Source: Synechococcales cyanobacterium GL140_1_metabinner_5_sub (GTDB lineage Bacteria; Cyanobacteriota; Cyanobacteriia; Cyanobacteriales; Chamaesiphonaceae). Taken from it: 34,682 nt of DNA. Numbering within the stretch: the stretch's first letter is position 1; every line of letters begins with the position of its first letter. The position numbers and the translations under genes were made by a program. The stretch covers positions 1 through 34,682 of the forward strand of contig JANYHM010000096.1 of assembly GCA_025359065.1 (NCBI GenBank). The letters run 5' to 3'. The notes beneath the pieces are model-generated. The model was not told the DNA's origin. It did not search any database and saw only the letters and a program-made list of their open reading frames with translations. Shown piece by piece: positions 8,216-15,882 of the stretch.

Positions 8216-8444
8216 CTGCTGTGGACTCCCATTCAGTCATCAATGAAGAAATACTCACTAAATATTCTGGATCAGAAAAATCAACTGATCGATTTTTAGC
8301 AGCATCCCGATCAATAGGCTGGCGATCTTGCACCTGACTATCTAAAATAATTACTTCTACCGATCGACCGACGGGCAACGGTAATCCTGATTCGATCACC
8401 AAACCACGTTCGGTGACGATCGCATCAACTTTATAAGCATTCAT
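8190..8444 (-). CDS. Antitoxin partner of the MazF/PemK-type toxin
   Basis: 84 aa, directly upstream of and overlapping the toxin gene by 26 bp, the standard antitoxin-toxin order. The N-terminal half is a short beta-rich segment (YKVDAIVTERGLVIESGLPLPVGRSVEVIIL). The acidic C-terminus (SSLMTEWESTADESAYQDL) resembles toxin-neutralising tails of small cyanobacterial antitoxins. AGGAA precedes the ATG. The DNA-binding fold is not obvious, so autoregulation is presumed from the family only. Confidence 0.75.
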   Translation of the reverse strand: MNAYKVDAIVTERGLVIESGLPLPVGRSVEVIILDSQVQDRQPIDRDAAKNRSVDFSDPEYLVSISSLMTEWESTADESAYQDL

Positions 8445-8526
8445 CGATCTGATTCCTGAGTATCTGTACTTTTGATTTTAGCTTGAATTGAGTAGTTTGC
8501 ACCTGACCCCAACTCCAGCCCTTTAA

Positions 8527-8694
8527 GAAATTAATGGCTTCAAAAGAGTCTCCGAAATCAGAGCTTTGGCCGAACAGGCTTTGGGCAAAAAGTTCAATCA
8601 ACAAAAGTTCCATGATTTTATTCTCAACCGAGAGTTATTGCCACCATCGCTGTTAGAAAAAGCGGTAGTGGAGTCATTCATTAAATCTAGTTAG
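8527..8694 (+). pseudogene. C-terminal remnant of a DUF885-family protein
   Basis: An open stretch without a start reads VSEIRALAEQALGKKF, NQQKFHDFILNRELLPPSLLE and ends FIKSS-stop at 8692-8694. This matches the C-terminus of DUF885 (M-type peptidase-like) proteins, where a KI.ELR..A...LG..F....FHD..L..G.LPL..LE pattern closes the domain. An in-frame stop at 8524 and no recognisable upstream domain show that only the tail remains. It is antisense to the unlikely small ORF in the same stretch and overlaps the rhomboid gene end by 8 bp. The toxin-antitoxin genes sit where the rest of the gene would be. Confidence 0.7.
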
Positions 8695-9610
8695 GGGCTA
8701 GCAGTGCTCTGAACGCTGGCAGATCAAAGAAGTTTAAAGTGTAGGCGTGAGCGATCGCCATTAAAATGCTCAACAAGGTCAGTACCAAAGAGCCGATCGC
8801 TAAACCAAGTTGCTCCAGACCTTCTGGCCGACAGGGTACAATTCCCGGTACTTTGCTAATTAAATAGCCTCCAATAAAGCCGCCAAAGTGCCCCCAGTTA
8901 TCAACTTGGGGTGTGATTACTCCAATTACAAACATCACGATCGCCAACATCCAAGCTTCTTGTTTCACGGCACTATCCTTCGTCGTTTGTCCATAGGCAA
9001 CTACAGCTCCCAATAGCCCAAAGATACCTCCCGAGGCACCAATGGCAGTAGCAGCACCGTGGAGAGAAGCAGGTAAAAACTCTCCAGCTAAACTGCTCGC
9101 TAAAAAACCACTAATAATGGCAATGGTATAGATAATCACCAATCTTCCCGCCCCAAAAGCTGCTGCTACTTGCAAAGCTAACGTATTTAACCAGGCCATA
9201 TTAAAGGCAATATGTAGTAAGCCCCCATGCAGCCAGCCTGCACTTAATACTGTCCACCAACACCCTCGATCGAATACTGGCAAAGATCCACTAGCCCCAA
9301 ATAGCCAAATGCTCCTAATGCTGGGCGATAACAAGTTAAATATTCCATTATTTTTGATGTGTTCCAGATCTGCTAACAGCGTGGCTAGGTATAAAGTCAC
9401 GCAGCCCCAAATGATGATTTTTGTAAAACCAAAATCTACCCCTAATCCTCTTACCGCGCGAGAATAGCCCCATAAACTTGGATTTTTACGGCTACAGCCT
9501 GGACAGATCGGGTCACTGACTGAAATTAGCTGTCTACAGGAGATACAAGCACAAGTGCCACTAGTTTGTCGTTTGAACATGTTGATAGTATTTGGGTTTT
9601 GGTTATTCAT
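8687..9610 (-). CDS. Rhomboid family intramembrane serine protease with N-terminal zinc ribbon
   Basis: 307 aa. Residues 20-39 carry a zinc-ribbon-like pattern (C22-x2-C25 and C36-x2-C39). The rhomboid domain starts near residue 60 with six or seven hydrophobic helices: the WLHGGLLHIAFNMAW motif with N137, the GASGGIFG nucleophile S193, and H241 in NWGHFGGFIGG as second member of the dyad. Rhomboids cut membrane-anchored substrates within the bilayer; substrates here are unknown. No strong ribosome binding site precedes the ATG at 9610; the ATG at 9580 (residue 11) would still keep the zinc ribbon. The gene is 22 bp downstream of the 335-aa hypothetical and may share its transcript. Confidence 0.88.
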   Translation of the reverse strand: MNNQNPNTINMFKRQTSGTCACISCRQLISVSDPICPGCSRKNPSLWGYSRAVRGLGVDFGFTKIIIWGCVTLYLATLLADLEHIKNNGIFNLLSPSIRSIWLFGASGSLPVFDRGCWWTVLSAGWLHGGLLHIAFNMAWLNTLALQVAAAFGAGRLVIIYTIAIISGFLASSLAGEFLPASLHGAATAIGASGGIFGLLGAVVAYGQTTKDSAVKQEAWMLAIVMFVIGVITPQVDNWGHFGGFIGGYLISKVPGIVPCRPEGLEQLGLAIGSLVLTLLSILMAIAHAYTLNFFDLPAFRALLAPN

Positions 9611-9632
9611 AGTAATTTATTGTTTGTTAGGA

Positions 9633-10640
9633 TCAAAAGTTTAACTCCGATATCTTTAGCTGCAAAAAGCGATCGAGCGGCAAATACATCCAAGAAACTC
9701 CCGGCTGTTGGGGGCTAGAACTGGTCTTCTGAAAACCTAATGCTACTGCCATTTCTTCGTAGCTAGGGTGAATAATTAAAGTATAGAGATCACAAAGATT
9801 CGGAAAATCTTTTTGCATTTGCTGTAACGTAGACTGAGCATCCTGCAAAAACAATGGTCGATACTTTGTCACATGACTGGGTTCAATGATCCAACTGCGT
9901 ACAAATAATGAAACACAATTTAAATCGCCAGGAGTTGCCAGTTCAAAAGGATCTACATCCATCATGCTACTAAAATGCAGCCCCTGAGTGGGTGAGCCAA
10001 AAAACTTAGGATCAGAAGTGCTAGCAGTAGGATATAGCAAGCAAAAACCTACCGGGTTCAAATTATCACTGCGCCGCAGCACTCGCATTCCCACTGGGTA
10101 TTGACGAGACCATTGCCGCAGAAGCTGGGCAATCCGCTGTGGAATTGCGGCTGAATTGCGATTCATCCAGTTATAGTTACTAGCTAGCAAGTTGGCCACA
10201 GTAATCGCATCACAGCGTGGATCAAACTCAGATATTTCTAATTCTACGGTTGTTTCGATCGCCTTCACCACCGGCAACAATGGCTGAATAGTAATCCGGG
10301 TGGTGTTGCCATCAAACTGCTTGTTGATTAAGCCCAACGCCGCCAATTTATCTAACATCATGCCTGCCGCTCGATCGCTGCCCTGATCTCGATCGTGATA
10401 AAAGATTTCGGCGGCTTCTCGATGAGTACAGCTTATAGCCGCAGTCGGTACAGTTAATTCTGTTAATGGCGGCTGCAAACGAGGCTGCTGGGTTAAAAGT
10501 TCTTTCACCAATAAATAAATCCACAGTCGCACCCAGCATTCTGCCCGCACTCTAGTCACACCGACTAGGCCGATTGCTTGGGTAATTAATTGTTCTTGCT
10601 GTTTCTGAGGCAACCAGACAGAAATTTGCTCAGCGTTCAT
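9633..10640 (-). CDS. Conserved hypothetical protein, 335 aa, unknown function
   Basis: I do not recognise the family with confidence. The N-terminal third is helical (QEQLITQAIGLVGVTRVRAECWVRLWIYLLVKELL) and is followed by a segment that could be a winged helix (AAGMMLDKLAALGLINKQFDGNTTRITIQP). The C-terminal part alternates predicted strands and helices and ends with LYTLIIHPSYEEMAVALGFQKTS, which loosely resembles the end of GNAT acetyltransferases. No signal peptide or membrane helix is visible. It lies upstream of the rhomboid gene in the same direction with a 22-bp gap. A DNA-binding acetyltransferase-like protein is speculation. Confidence 0.6.
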   Translation of the reverse strand: MNAEQISVWLPQKQQEQLITQAIGLVGVTRVRAECWVRLWIYLLVKELLTQQPRLQPPLTELTVPTAAISCTHREAAEIFYHDRDQGSDRAAGMMLDKLAALGLINKQFDGNTTRITIQPLLPVVKAIETTVELEISEFDPRCDAITVANLLASNYNWMNRNSAAIPQRIAQLLRQWSRQYPVGMRVLRRSDNLNPVGFCLLYPTASTSDPKFFGSPTQGLHFSSMMDVDPFELATPGDLNCVSLFVRSWIIEPSHVTKYRPLFLQDAQSTLQQMQKDFPNLCDLYTLIIHPSYEEMAVALGFQKTSSSPQQPGVSWMYLPLDRFLQLKISELNF

Positions 10641-10796
10641 TTAATAAGCTTAAAAAAGAATAAGTCCATTTTACTTCACCTTGCTTCACCCCCCTTCACC
10701 TTGCTGCTGATCGCTAGACATTCCTTGGTATCGCTCATTGTGGCTACATCGGAACCACTGCCACAATGCAAATATCAACTACTTACAGATTCCAAT

Positions 10797-11081
10797 ATGA
10801 ACACTCAACACAACAACTCCACTCATTCCAACGCCTGGATTGCTCAAACCTGGTTATCTTTCACCATCTCTTTAGCAGCCACTCTCGGTGGCATCGTTTA
10901 TCTGCCAGTAGATGGCTGGGTCAAAGGATATTTGGGCATGGGCATGTTGTTTTCGGTCGGCTCCACCATTAATTTATCCAAAACCACCCGCGATCTTGCT
11001 GAATCCAGGAGGATTATTAGCCGCATTGATGAAGCCAAACTAGAAAAATTCTTAGCCGAAAACGATCCATTTAACAAATAA
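10797..11081 (+). CDS. YiaA/YiaB-family small inner membrane protein
   Basis: 94 aa when started at the ATG at 10797. The frame is open further upstream, but that sequence has no family character. Two membrane helices are visible (~17-36 SFTISLAATLGGIVYLP and ~42-60 GYLGMGMLFSVGSTINLSKT), followed by a charged C-terminal tail RDLAESRRIISRIDEAKLEKFL. The family (YiaA/YiaB domain) is widespread in bacteria with no firm function. The divergent gap to the upstream minus-strand gene (10641-10796) should hold both promoters; none was clear. Confidence 0.75.
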   Translation: MNTQHNNSTHSNAWIAQTWLSFTISLAATLGGIVYLPVDGWVKGYLGMGMLFSVGSTINLSKTTRDLAESRRIISRIDEAKLEKFLAENDPFNK

Positions 11082-11130
11082 TTTCACTCTTTACCTTCTT
11101 TCTATTAACCCTACAACCCCAATAATTACC

Positions 11131-12063
11131 ATGAAACTAGCTACTGACCTCGCCGGTTCTTTCACTGCTAACCCTAACTACTTGCAAATTCGTGCCCGCA
11201 TTAATTTTTTGATTGATCGATACCTATCAATCCCAACTCTTAGCGGTCACATTGCCGACTTACCCAGCCAGTTTACTAACCCTCACCAGCGCCCCTGGGA
11301 GCCGATCGATTGGCAGGCTATTTCGCCCGATCAAATCATCGGTGTTGATCCAGAAATGTTTGCCATGATTGTCGCCGGAGCCACCGAAATCGAAGCACCA
11401 ATTCGGCAATATTCTCAAGAAAGCTGGGGCTATATGCAGGCTCTGCATCCTCAGATGGCCTACTTTATGGGCGGTGAACAGCACCCCGATGGTTCGTTGA
11501 AAAAAGCCGGGATTTGGGAAAAAGAAGAGCGTCAGCACGCACCAGCTTTTAGCAAAATTTATTATCATTTGACAGGCTCAAAGATTCAACCCAAGCCAAA
11601 TACGGTGTTAGGCTATCAGCCTAGTGACGACACGATGGCAGATCTGTATCAGCACACTGTGAGCAGAATTAGTACAGAGTGGGGCGCTGTATCGGTATAT
11701 CTATGGTTAATGGCACATTCTACCGGAGCCTTGCAGCAGGCGATCGCCCAGCCATTACAAGATGAAGTAAATCATTTGTCCAAGTTTTGGGGCTTCAGCC
11801 GCTGGGCGTTTCCAACCCCTTTCTGGCAGCAGTGTAATGATGTTAGTAAATATCTATTCGACATAATTCGCCATCAAAAGCAAGAGCGTACTCATGGCCA
11901 AGACTTGATACAGAAATCGATCGCTGCTGATGAGTTAGTGCATGGAATTGAAGTAATCTTCGTGTTTACACGAATCATAGTGCGGTTTCGGGAGTGGCAA
12001 CCAGAACTGAGCAATAGCTTTTTGCATCATCTGTTAGGTTCTGAGCTAGCTCTGGCAGCGTGA
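11131..12063 (+). CDS. Ferritin-like di-iron protein, unknown function
   Basis: 310 aa, soluble, no signal peptide. It shows the four-helix di-iron ligand order E...ExxH...E...ExxH: E98 (or E86/E88) in EIEAPIRQYSQESWG, E133-x2-H136 in KEERQHAPAF, E183 in STEWGAV and E212-x2-H215 in DEVNHLSKFW. This pattern is found in acyl-ACP desaturase- and rubrerythrin-type proteins and suggests an oxygen-activating or peroxide-handling di-iron site. The substrate is not evident. The ATG at 11131 has no strong ribosome binding site. It lies 49 bp after the YiaA/B gene in the same direction and is followed by a hairpin. Confidence 0.7.
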   Translation: MKLATDLAGSFTANPNYLQIRARINFLIDRYLSIPTLSGHIADLPSQFTNPHQRPWEPIDWQAISPDQIIGVDPEMFAMIVAGATEIEAPIRQYSQESWGYMQALHPQMAYFMGGEQHPDGSLKKAGIWEKEERQHAPAFSKIYYHLTGSKIQPKPNTVLGYQPSDDTMADLYQHTVSRISTEWGAVSVYLWLMAHSTGALQQAIAQPLQDEVNHLSKFWGFSRWAFPTPFWQQCNDVSKYLFDIIRHQKQERTHGQDLIQKSIAADELVHGIEVIFVFTRIIVRFREWQPELSNSFLHHLLGSELALAA

Positions 12064-12079
12064 TCAGTATACACCTCAA

Positions 12080-12100
12080 AGGCTAGAATTTTTCTAGCCT
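12080..12100 (+). terminator. Hairpin after the ferritin-like gene, possible terminator
   Basis: AGGCTAGAA (12080-12088), loop TTT, TTCTAGCCT (12092-12100): a perfect 9-bp stem 16 bp after the stop codon. The following CTAAATTAGCC has no T-run, so termination efficiency is uncertain. Confidence 0.5.
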
Positions 12101-12189
12101 CTAAATTAGCCGTTAATTTATGAGCAAATCACCGCTATTATGTGTTGATGCCACGGCTGACCGGCTCATCATTGATTGGAAAAAATATC

Positions 12190-14289
12190 ATGGAATCTGC
12201 ATTTAATCGGTTTCCCCCTCGACTACAAGATGCGATCGTCTCCCGCGTGGGCTGGTCATCATTGCGACCAGTCCAAGAACTCGCCAGCCACGCCCTGCTC
12301 GACGGCAACAACGCCATCATCCTAGCTCCCACCGCAGGCGGCAAAACCGAAGCCTCAATGTTTCCCGTCATCGCCCAGCTCCTAGACCCCGAGCCTCATG
12401 GAGTCGGAGCCATCTATATTGCTCCGATCAAAGCTTTACTAAATAACCAATCTGATCGACTAGGACTCTATACCGAAATGGTTGGCCTGCGCAGATTCCT
12501 TTGGCACGGTGACATCAAAGCAGGCAGCAAAAAATCTTTCATCAACGACCCTGCCGCGCTGCTAATGACCACCCCAGAATCATTAGAAGTAATGCTGCTC
12601 TCGGCTAAAGTAGACTGTTCCATAATTTTCAAAGACCTGCGCGCAGTAGTCATCGACGAAGTTCACGCCATTGCCGGAACCGATCGAGGTGCCCACCTAA
12701 TTTCTGTCATCGAACGTCTCGCCAAATTTAGCTCCCACGATATCCAACGCATTGGACTCAGCGCCACAGTCGGCAACCCCACTGATATTCTCACCTGGCT
12801 ACAGGGCACCTCCAAAAGACCAAGCTGCGTAGTAGATCCACCTAAAGTCGCCAGCAAAAAAGACCTGCGGGTATGTATGCACGACAACTCTGACTCGATC
12901 GCTATAGATGCCGGAGCGATCGCCGCTGGCAAAAAAAGCCTATTTTTCTGTCAAAGCCGCGCCCTCTCCGAAGAAATCGCCAAACGCATCGCCAACCAAG
13001 GCACCGACGTATTTGTTCACCATAGCTCTGTTTCTGCTGAAGAGCGCAGCCACGCCGAATCACGCTTTCAGGAAGGTCGTAATACCTGTATTGTCTGCAC
13101 CTCTACTTTGGAACTGGGAATTGACGTAGGTGATTTAGATAACGTTCTGCAAGCCAATTCTCCTTCCACCGTTTCATCGTTTTTGCAGCGTCTTGGTCGC
13201 ACGGGTCGCCGGGGCGGCAACGCTAACACCACCTTTTTTGTCCAAGACAGCGAAACATTACTGCAAGCTACTGCAATCATTGAATTAGCTCGCCAGGGCT
13301 GGGTGGAATCGGTGCCAGTGCAAAATCGTACCTGGACAGTCTTGGTACATCAACTCTTAGCTTTGACGCTACAATTTCAGGCGATCGAACCAGAACGCTG
13401 CTGGGAGCAACTATCGATAGTGCCAGACTTTGCTGGCATTAGTCGCACCGAATTTGACCTACTGATTAATCACATGTTAGCTAACGGCTTTTTGTTTATG
13501 ACTGGTGGTCAGCTCTCCATGGGCACCAAAGCCGAAAAAACCTTTGGTCACAAAAACTTTATGGAGCTATACGCCGTCTTTAGTAGCCCCCAGCTCTATC
13601 AGGTTCAAACTACTGGAGGATACACGATCGGCTCCTTAGAACAAGCTTTTGTCGATCGGTTAGTCCCAGACATCACCTCTTTTTTGTTGGGTGGTCGATC
13701 TTGGGTCGTAAATGTAGTTGATAACGATAAGCGAGTAGTCCAAGTCAGCGGCGCACCGGTCGGTAAAAAACCGAGCTGGGGCGGCTTTATTCCAGAACTA
13801 CTCAGCTTTGAACTCTGCCAAATGATGGCAGAAATCCTTCAGTCCGATAAATCGATGCCCTTTTTAGACCCAGCCGGTCAAGCGGCTTTATCTGAATATC
13901 GATCGACCCTTGGCCAACAGATCTCTGGCTTCCCAGCGATCGAGTGGGATACCGATGGCAACGCTACTTGGTGGACTTTTGCCGGTGGCCGAATTAATCA
14001 CACTCTCAAATATGGCATTCAGGGCAAACACGATTGGCAGGTGCGAGTAGATAACTTTAAGCTGCGGATTGAAGGAGATAGCTTGGGTGTGGGTACTTTG
14101 AGCAAGACCATCGATCGGGTTCTCTCCAAACAGTTCTGGCAAGAAAAAACCACTCGTAACTATTTAATGAATAACATGCCCAATTATCGATTTAGCAAAT
14201 TCCAGCAGGTATTGCCTGATGAATATGCTTTTGAGGTGGTTCAGAGTTATTTATTGGACATTGAAGGGATTGGTAAACTGCGCAATTGA
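12190..14289 (+). CDS. Lhr-core DEAD/DEAH-box helicase
   Basis: 699 aa from the ATG at 12190; an in-frame ATG at 12142 would add 16 residues. Superfamily 2 motifs are complete: Q-motif region RPVQELA, Walker A APTAGGKT (46-53), DEVH (157-160), SAT (192-194), CTSTLELGIDVGDLDNV, and motif VI Q334-RLGRTGRRGG. The part after residue ~450 matches the Lhr-core winged-helix/beta-barrel layout (YAVFSSPQLY, GSLEQAFVDR, FLLGGRSWVV, KKPSWGGF). It lacks the Lhr C-terminal extension and the Cys-rich DUF1998 of MrfA. A 3'-5' DNA or DNA:RNA repair helicase is likely. Such helicases also occur in defence loci, but no partner is present here. Its 3' end overlaps the convergent acyltransferase gene by 43 bp. 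It looks more GC-rich than its neighbours. Confidence 0.88.
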   Translation: MESAFNRFPPRLQDAIVSRVGWSSLRPVQELASHALLDGNNAIILAPTAGGKTEASMFPVIAQLLDPEPHGVGAIYIAPIKALLNNQSDRLGLYTEMVGLRRFLWHGDIKAGSKKSFINDPAALLMTTPESLEVMLLSAKVDCSIIFKDLRAVVIDEVHAIAGTDRGAHLISVIERLAKFSSHDIQRIGLSATVGNPTDILTWLQGTSKRPSCVVDPPKVASKKDLRVCMHDNSDSIAIDAGAIAAGKKSLFFCQSRALSEEIAKRIANQGTDVFVHHSSVSAEERSHAESRFQEGRNTCIVCTSTLELGIDVGDLDNVLQANSPSTVSSFLQRLGRTGRRGGNANTTFFVQDSETLLQATAIIELARQGWVESVPVQNRTWTVLVHQLLALTLQFQAIEPERCWEQLSIVPDFAGISRTEFDLLINHMLANGFLFMTGGQLSMGTKAEKTFGHKNFMELYAVFSSPQLYQVQTTGGYTIGSLEQAFVDRLVPDITSFLLGGRSWVVNVVDNDKRVVQVSGAPVGKKPSWGGFIPELLSFELCQMMAEILQSDKSMPFLDPAGQAALSEYRSTLGQQISGFPAIEWDTDGNATWWTFAGGRINHTLKYGIQGKHDWQVRVDNFKLRIEGDSLGVGTLSKTIDRVLSKQFWQEKTTRNYLMNNMPNYRFSKFQQVLPDEYAFEVVQSYLLDIEGIGKLRN

Positions 14290-15428
14290 TTGCTGCTAGC
14301 GATTAAAGACTTGCCAAGCAAAATACCAGGAGTTTCAATGTATCTGTAGCTAAGCTTGGCAACCCAGAAACTGCCAAGCACAGCTAGCATGAACGATAGA
14401 ATCAACAAAATATGTGGCTCAATCACTCCCTCTAAATTCATCTTTAATCCTGGAACCAGATACCACACAAACCCAAAATGGAATATGTACATCGAATAAG
14501 AAACTTTGCCGATTTCTTCTAAGATTTTGTTGGAGTATTTTAGCTCTTTGAAAATATTCAATAAAATCATAAAAGATATCCCAGCACATACTGTAACAGC
14601 CACTAAGACACAGGGCTGTTTGTCATCAAATGATTCTTCAACAAACAATGTTAGTCCAGCAAAAAGAATTGCCTGGACAACAATTGGCACTTGCAAAGCA
14701 TGATTATATTGATGATAAAAAAATACAGTCATTCCCATCAAAAACACCGGGAGCTGATTAACTAAATTTCTATAAATAAATGGGTCGCTAATTAGCTCTG
14801 CTGATAAGAACTTTTCAATTGCTATCTGAGTGGTGATATTGAGAATTATGGAGGCAATAATTAGCCCGTATAGAGGTGGCATTCCCCATTTACCATGCGC
14901 CCAAGAAAATAGTCGGAAGAGCATCGGAAACAAAGCATAAAAAGCCATCTCAGCACCGATCGACCAACCACCGGGCACAATATTATTGTTAGCAAATGGC
15001 ACAAAGCCATGAATGAAAAAAATATTAGCTAAAACATTAATGAAATCATAGTGAGGGGTTACATTGATAATTTTTAAAATGTTGTTAACAGGATCGCTCA
15101 AGAAGTACCAACAAATTGCAAAATAGTAAAGTGGAGCAATCCTAAAAAGCCTCCGAATAAAAAATGATCTTAATTGATTTTTATCATTTGTTCTTTTGGT
15201 CTGGGACAAACATAGCGTGTAAGCCGAAGCTACAAAGAAAAGCTGTACACCAATTTGCCCATATTCACTAATAGACTTGACCTGTGCAGATAATCCGTTA
15301 ACGGTTTGACTATTATGAACAAAAATCACCATTAAAATTGCAATGGCGCGTAAAACATCGATATATTCTAATTTTTCAGTAGCGCTAGAATTTTCATTAT
15401 TCGATATATCTTGTGCTAGTGTTATCAA
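14247..15428 (-). CDS. Acyltransferase 3 family membrane protein (OafA/YrhL-like)
   Basis: 393 aa with about ten membrane helices. The N-terminus has the family signature LEYIDVLRAIAILMVIFVHNSQ with H38 as the likely catalytic histidine; RRLFRIAPLYYFAI and GGWSIGAEMAFYALFP further on are also typical. Members O-acylate (usually O-acetylate) cell-surface sugars, lipopolysaccharide or exopolysaccharide; the acceptor here is unknown. The sequence is AT-richer than its neighbours, common for surface-polysaccharide genes acquired horizontally. The last 43 bp are antisense to the end of the helicase gene. Confidence 0.9.
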   Translation of the reverse strand: MITLAQDISNNENSSATEKLEYIDVLRAIAILMVIFVHNSQTVNGLSAQVKSISEYGQIGVQLFFVASAYTLCLSQTKRTNDKNQLRSFFIRRLFRIAPLYYFAICWYFLSDPVNNILKIINVTPHYDFINVLANIFFIHGFVPFANNNIVPGGWSIGAEMAFYALFPMLFRLFSWAHGKWGMPPLYGLIIASIILNITTQIAIEKFLSAELISDPFIYRNLVNQLPVFLMGMTVFFYHQYNHALQVPIVVQAILFAGLTLFVEESFDDKQPCVLVAVTVCAGISFMILLNIFKELKYSNKILEEIGKVSYSMYIFHFGFVWYLVPGLKMNLEGVIEPHILLILSFMLAVLGSFWVAKLSYRYIETPGILLGKSLIASSNQLRSLPIPSMSNK

Positions 15429-15459
15429 TTTATTTTAGGGTTTAATAGTATTGATTGGA

Positions 15460-15478
15460 AGGCTTGCGAAACAAGCCT
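15460..15478 (-). repeat. Small hairpin between acyltransferase and 15495 gene
   Basis: AGGCTTG (15460-15466), loop CGAAA, CAAGCCT (15472-15478). It lies just past the 3' end of the murG transcript on the minus strand. No T-run follows, so it may be a weak terminator or a 3'-end stabiliser. Confidence 0.4.
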
Positions 15479-15494
15479 GATGTTTAAAGAATTC

Positions 15495-15866
15495 CTAAGG
15501 TGGATCTAAAGGTTCACAGAATCGATCGATCCCCATATTATCTATATATAGCAATACGGGCACCGCCAAAACATTGGGACAGATTTTACTAGTTTGCAGC
15601 AAATGTAATGCCGTAGCCCAATTGCCATTAATTAAATCTACTCGCAAGCTATCTTGACAGATCACCGCTCGACATTTCTTAGCCAATGCTGGCAGCCAAT
15701 CGCTATTATTCAATTCTGGCTGCTGACCGGCTCGAATCGCCAAACTCATTGCAGCATCCTCTAGATCGCCCTCACAGTCAGAGATTGTCTCTAGTGCAAT
15801 CAAGGCATCAGGATATTCTAAAAGCTGTGCCCTTAAACGAGCAATTTCGGCAAAGCTGACAATCAT
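15495..15866 (-). CDS. Conserved cyanobacterial hypothetical protein, 123 aa
   Basis: Small soluble protein beginning MIVSFAEIARLRAQLLEYPDALIALETI, with an acidic DCEGDLEDAAMSLAIRAGQ segment and a central KCRAVICQDSLR. I recall similar conserved hypotheticals in other cyanobacteria with the same DCEGDLEDAA core, but no function. The start is 16 bp downstream of the murG stop, so it is probably co-transcribed with murG. No catalytic motif is visible. Confidence 0.75.
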   Translation of the reverse strand: MIVSFAEIARLRAQLLEYPDALIALETISDCEGDLEDAAMSLAIRAGQQPELNNSDWLPALAKKCRAVICQDSLRVDLINGNWATALHLLQTSKICPNVLAVPVLLYIDNMGIDRFCEPLDPP

Positions 15867-15882
15867 AGTAATTTAGTAGTGG

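Noticed and set aside
8431-8613. 60-aa minus-strand ORF beside the antitoxin
   Set aside because: It is antisense to the DUF885 remnant, whose sequence matches a known family; the minus frame shows no family or ribosome binding site and overlaps the antitoxin start.
12190-15428. Phage-defence system built on the Lhr-like helicase
   Set aside because: Neighbours are a ferritin-like protein and a surface acyltransferase; no nuclease, methylase or other defence partner is present.
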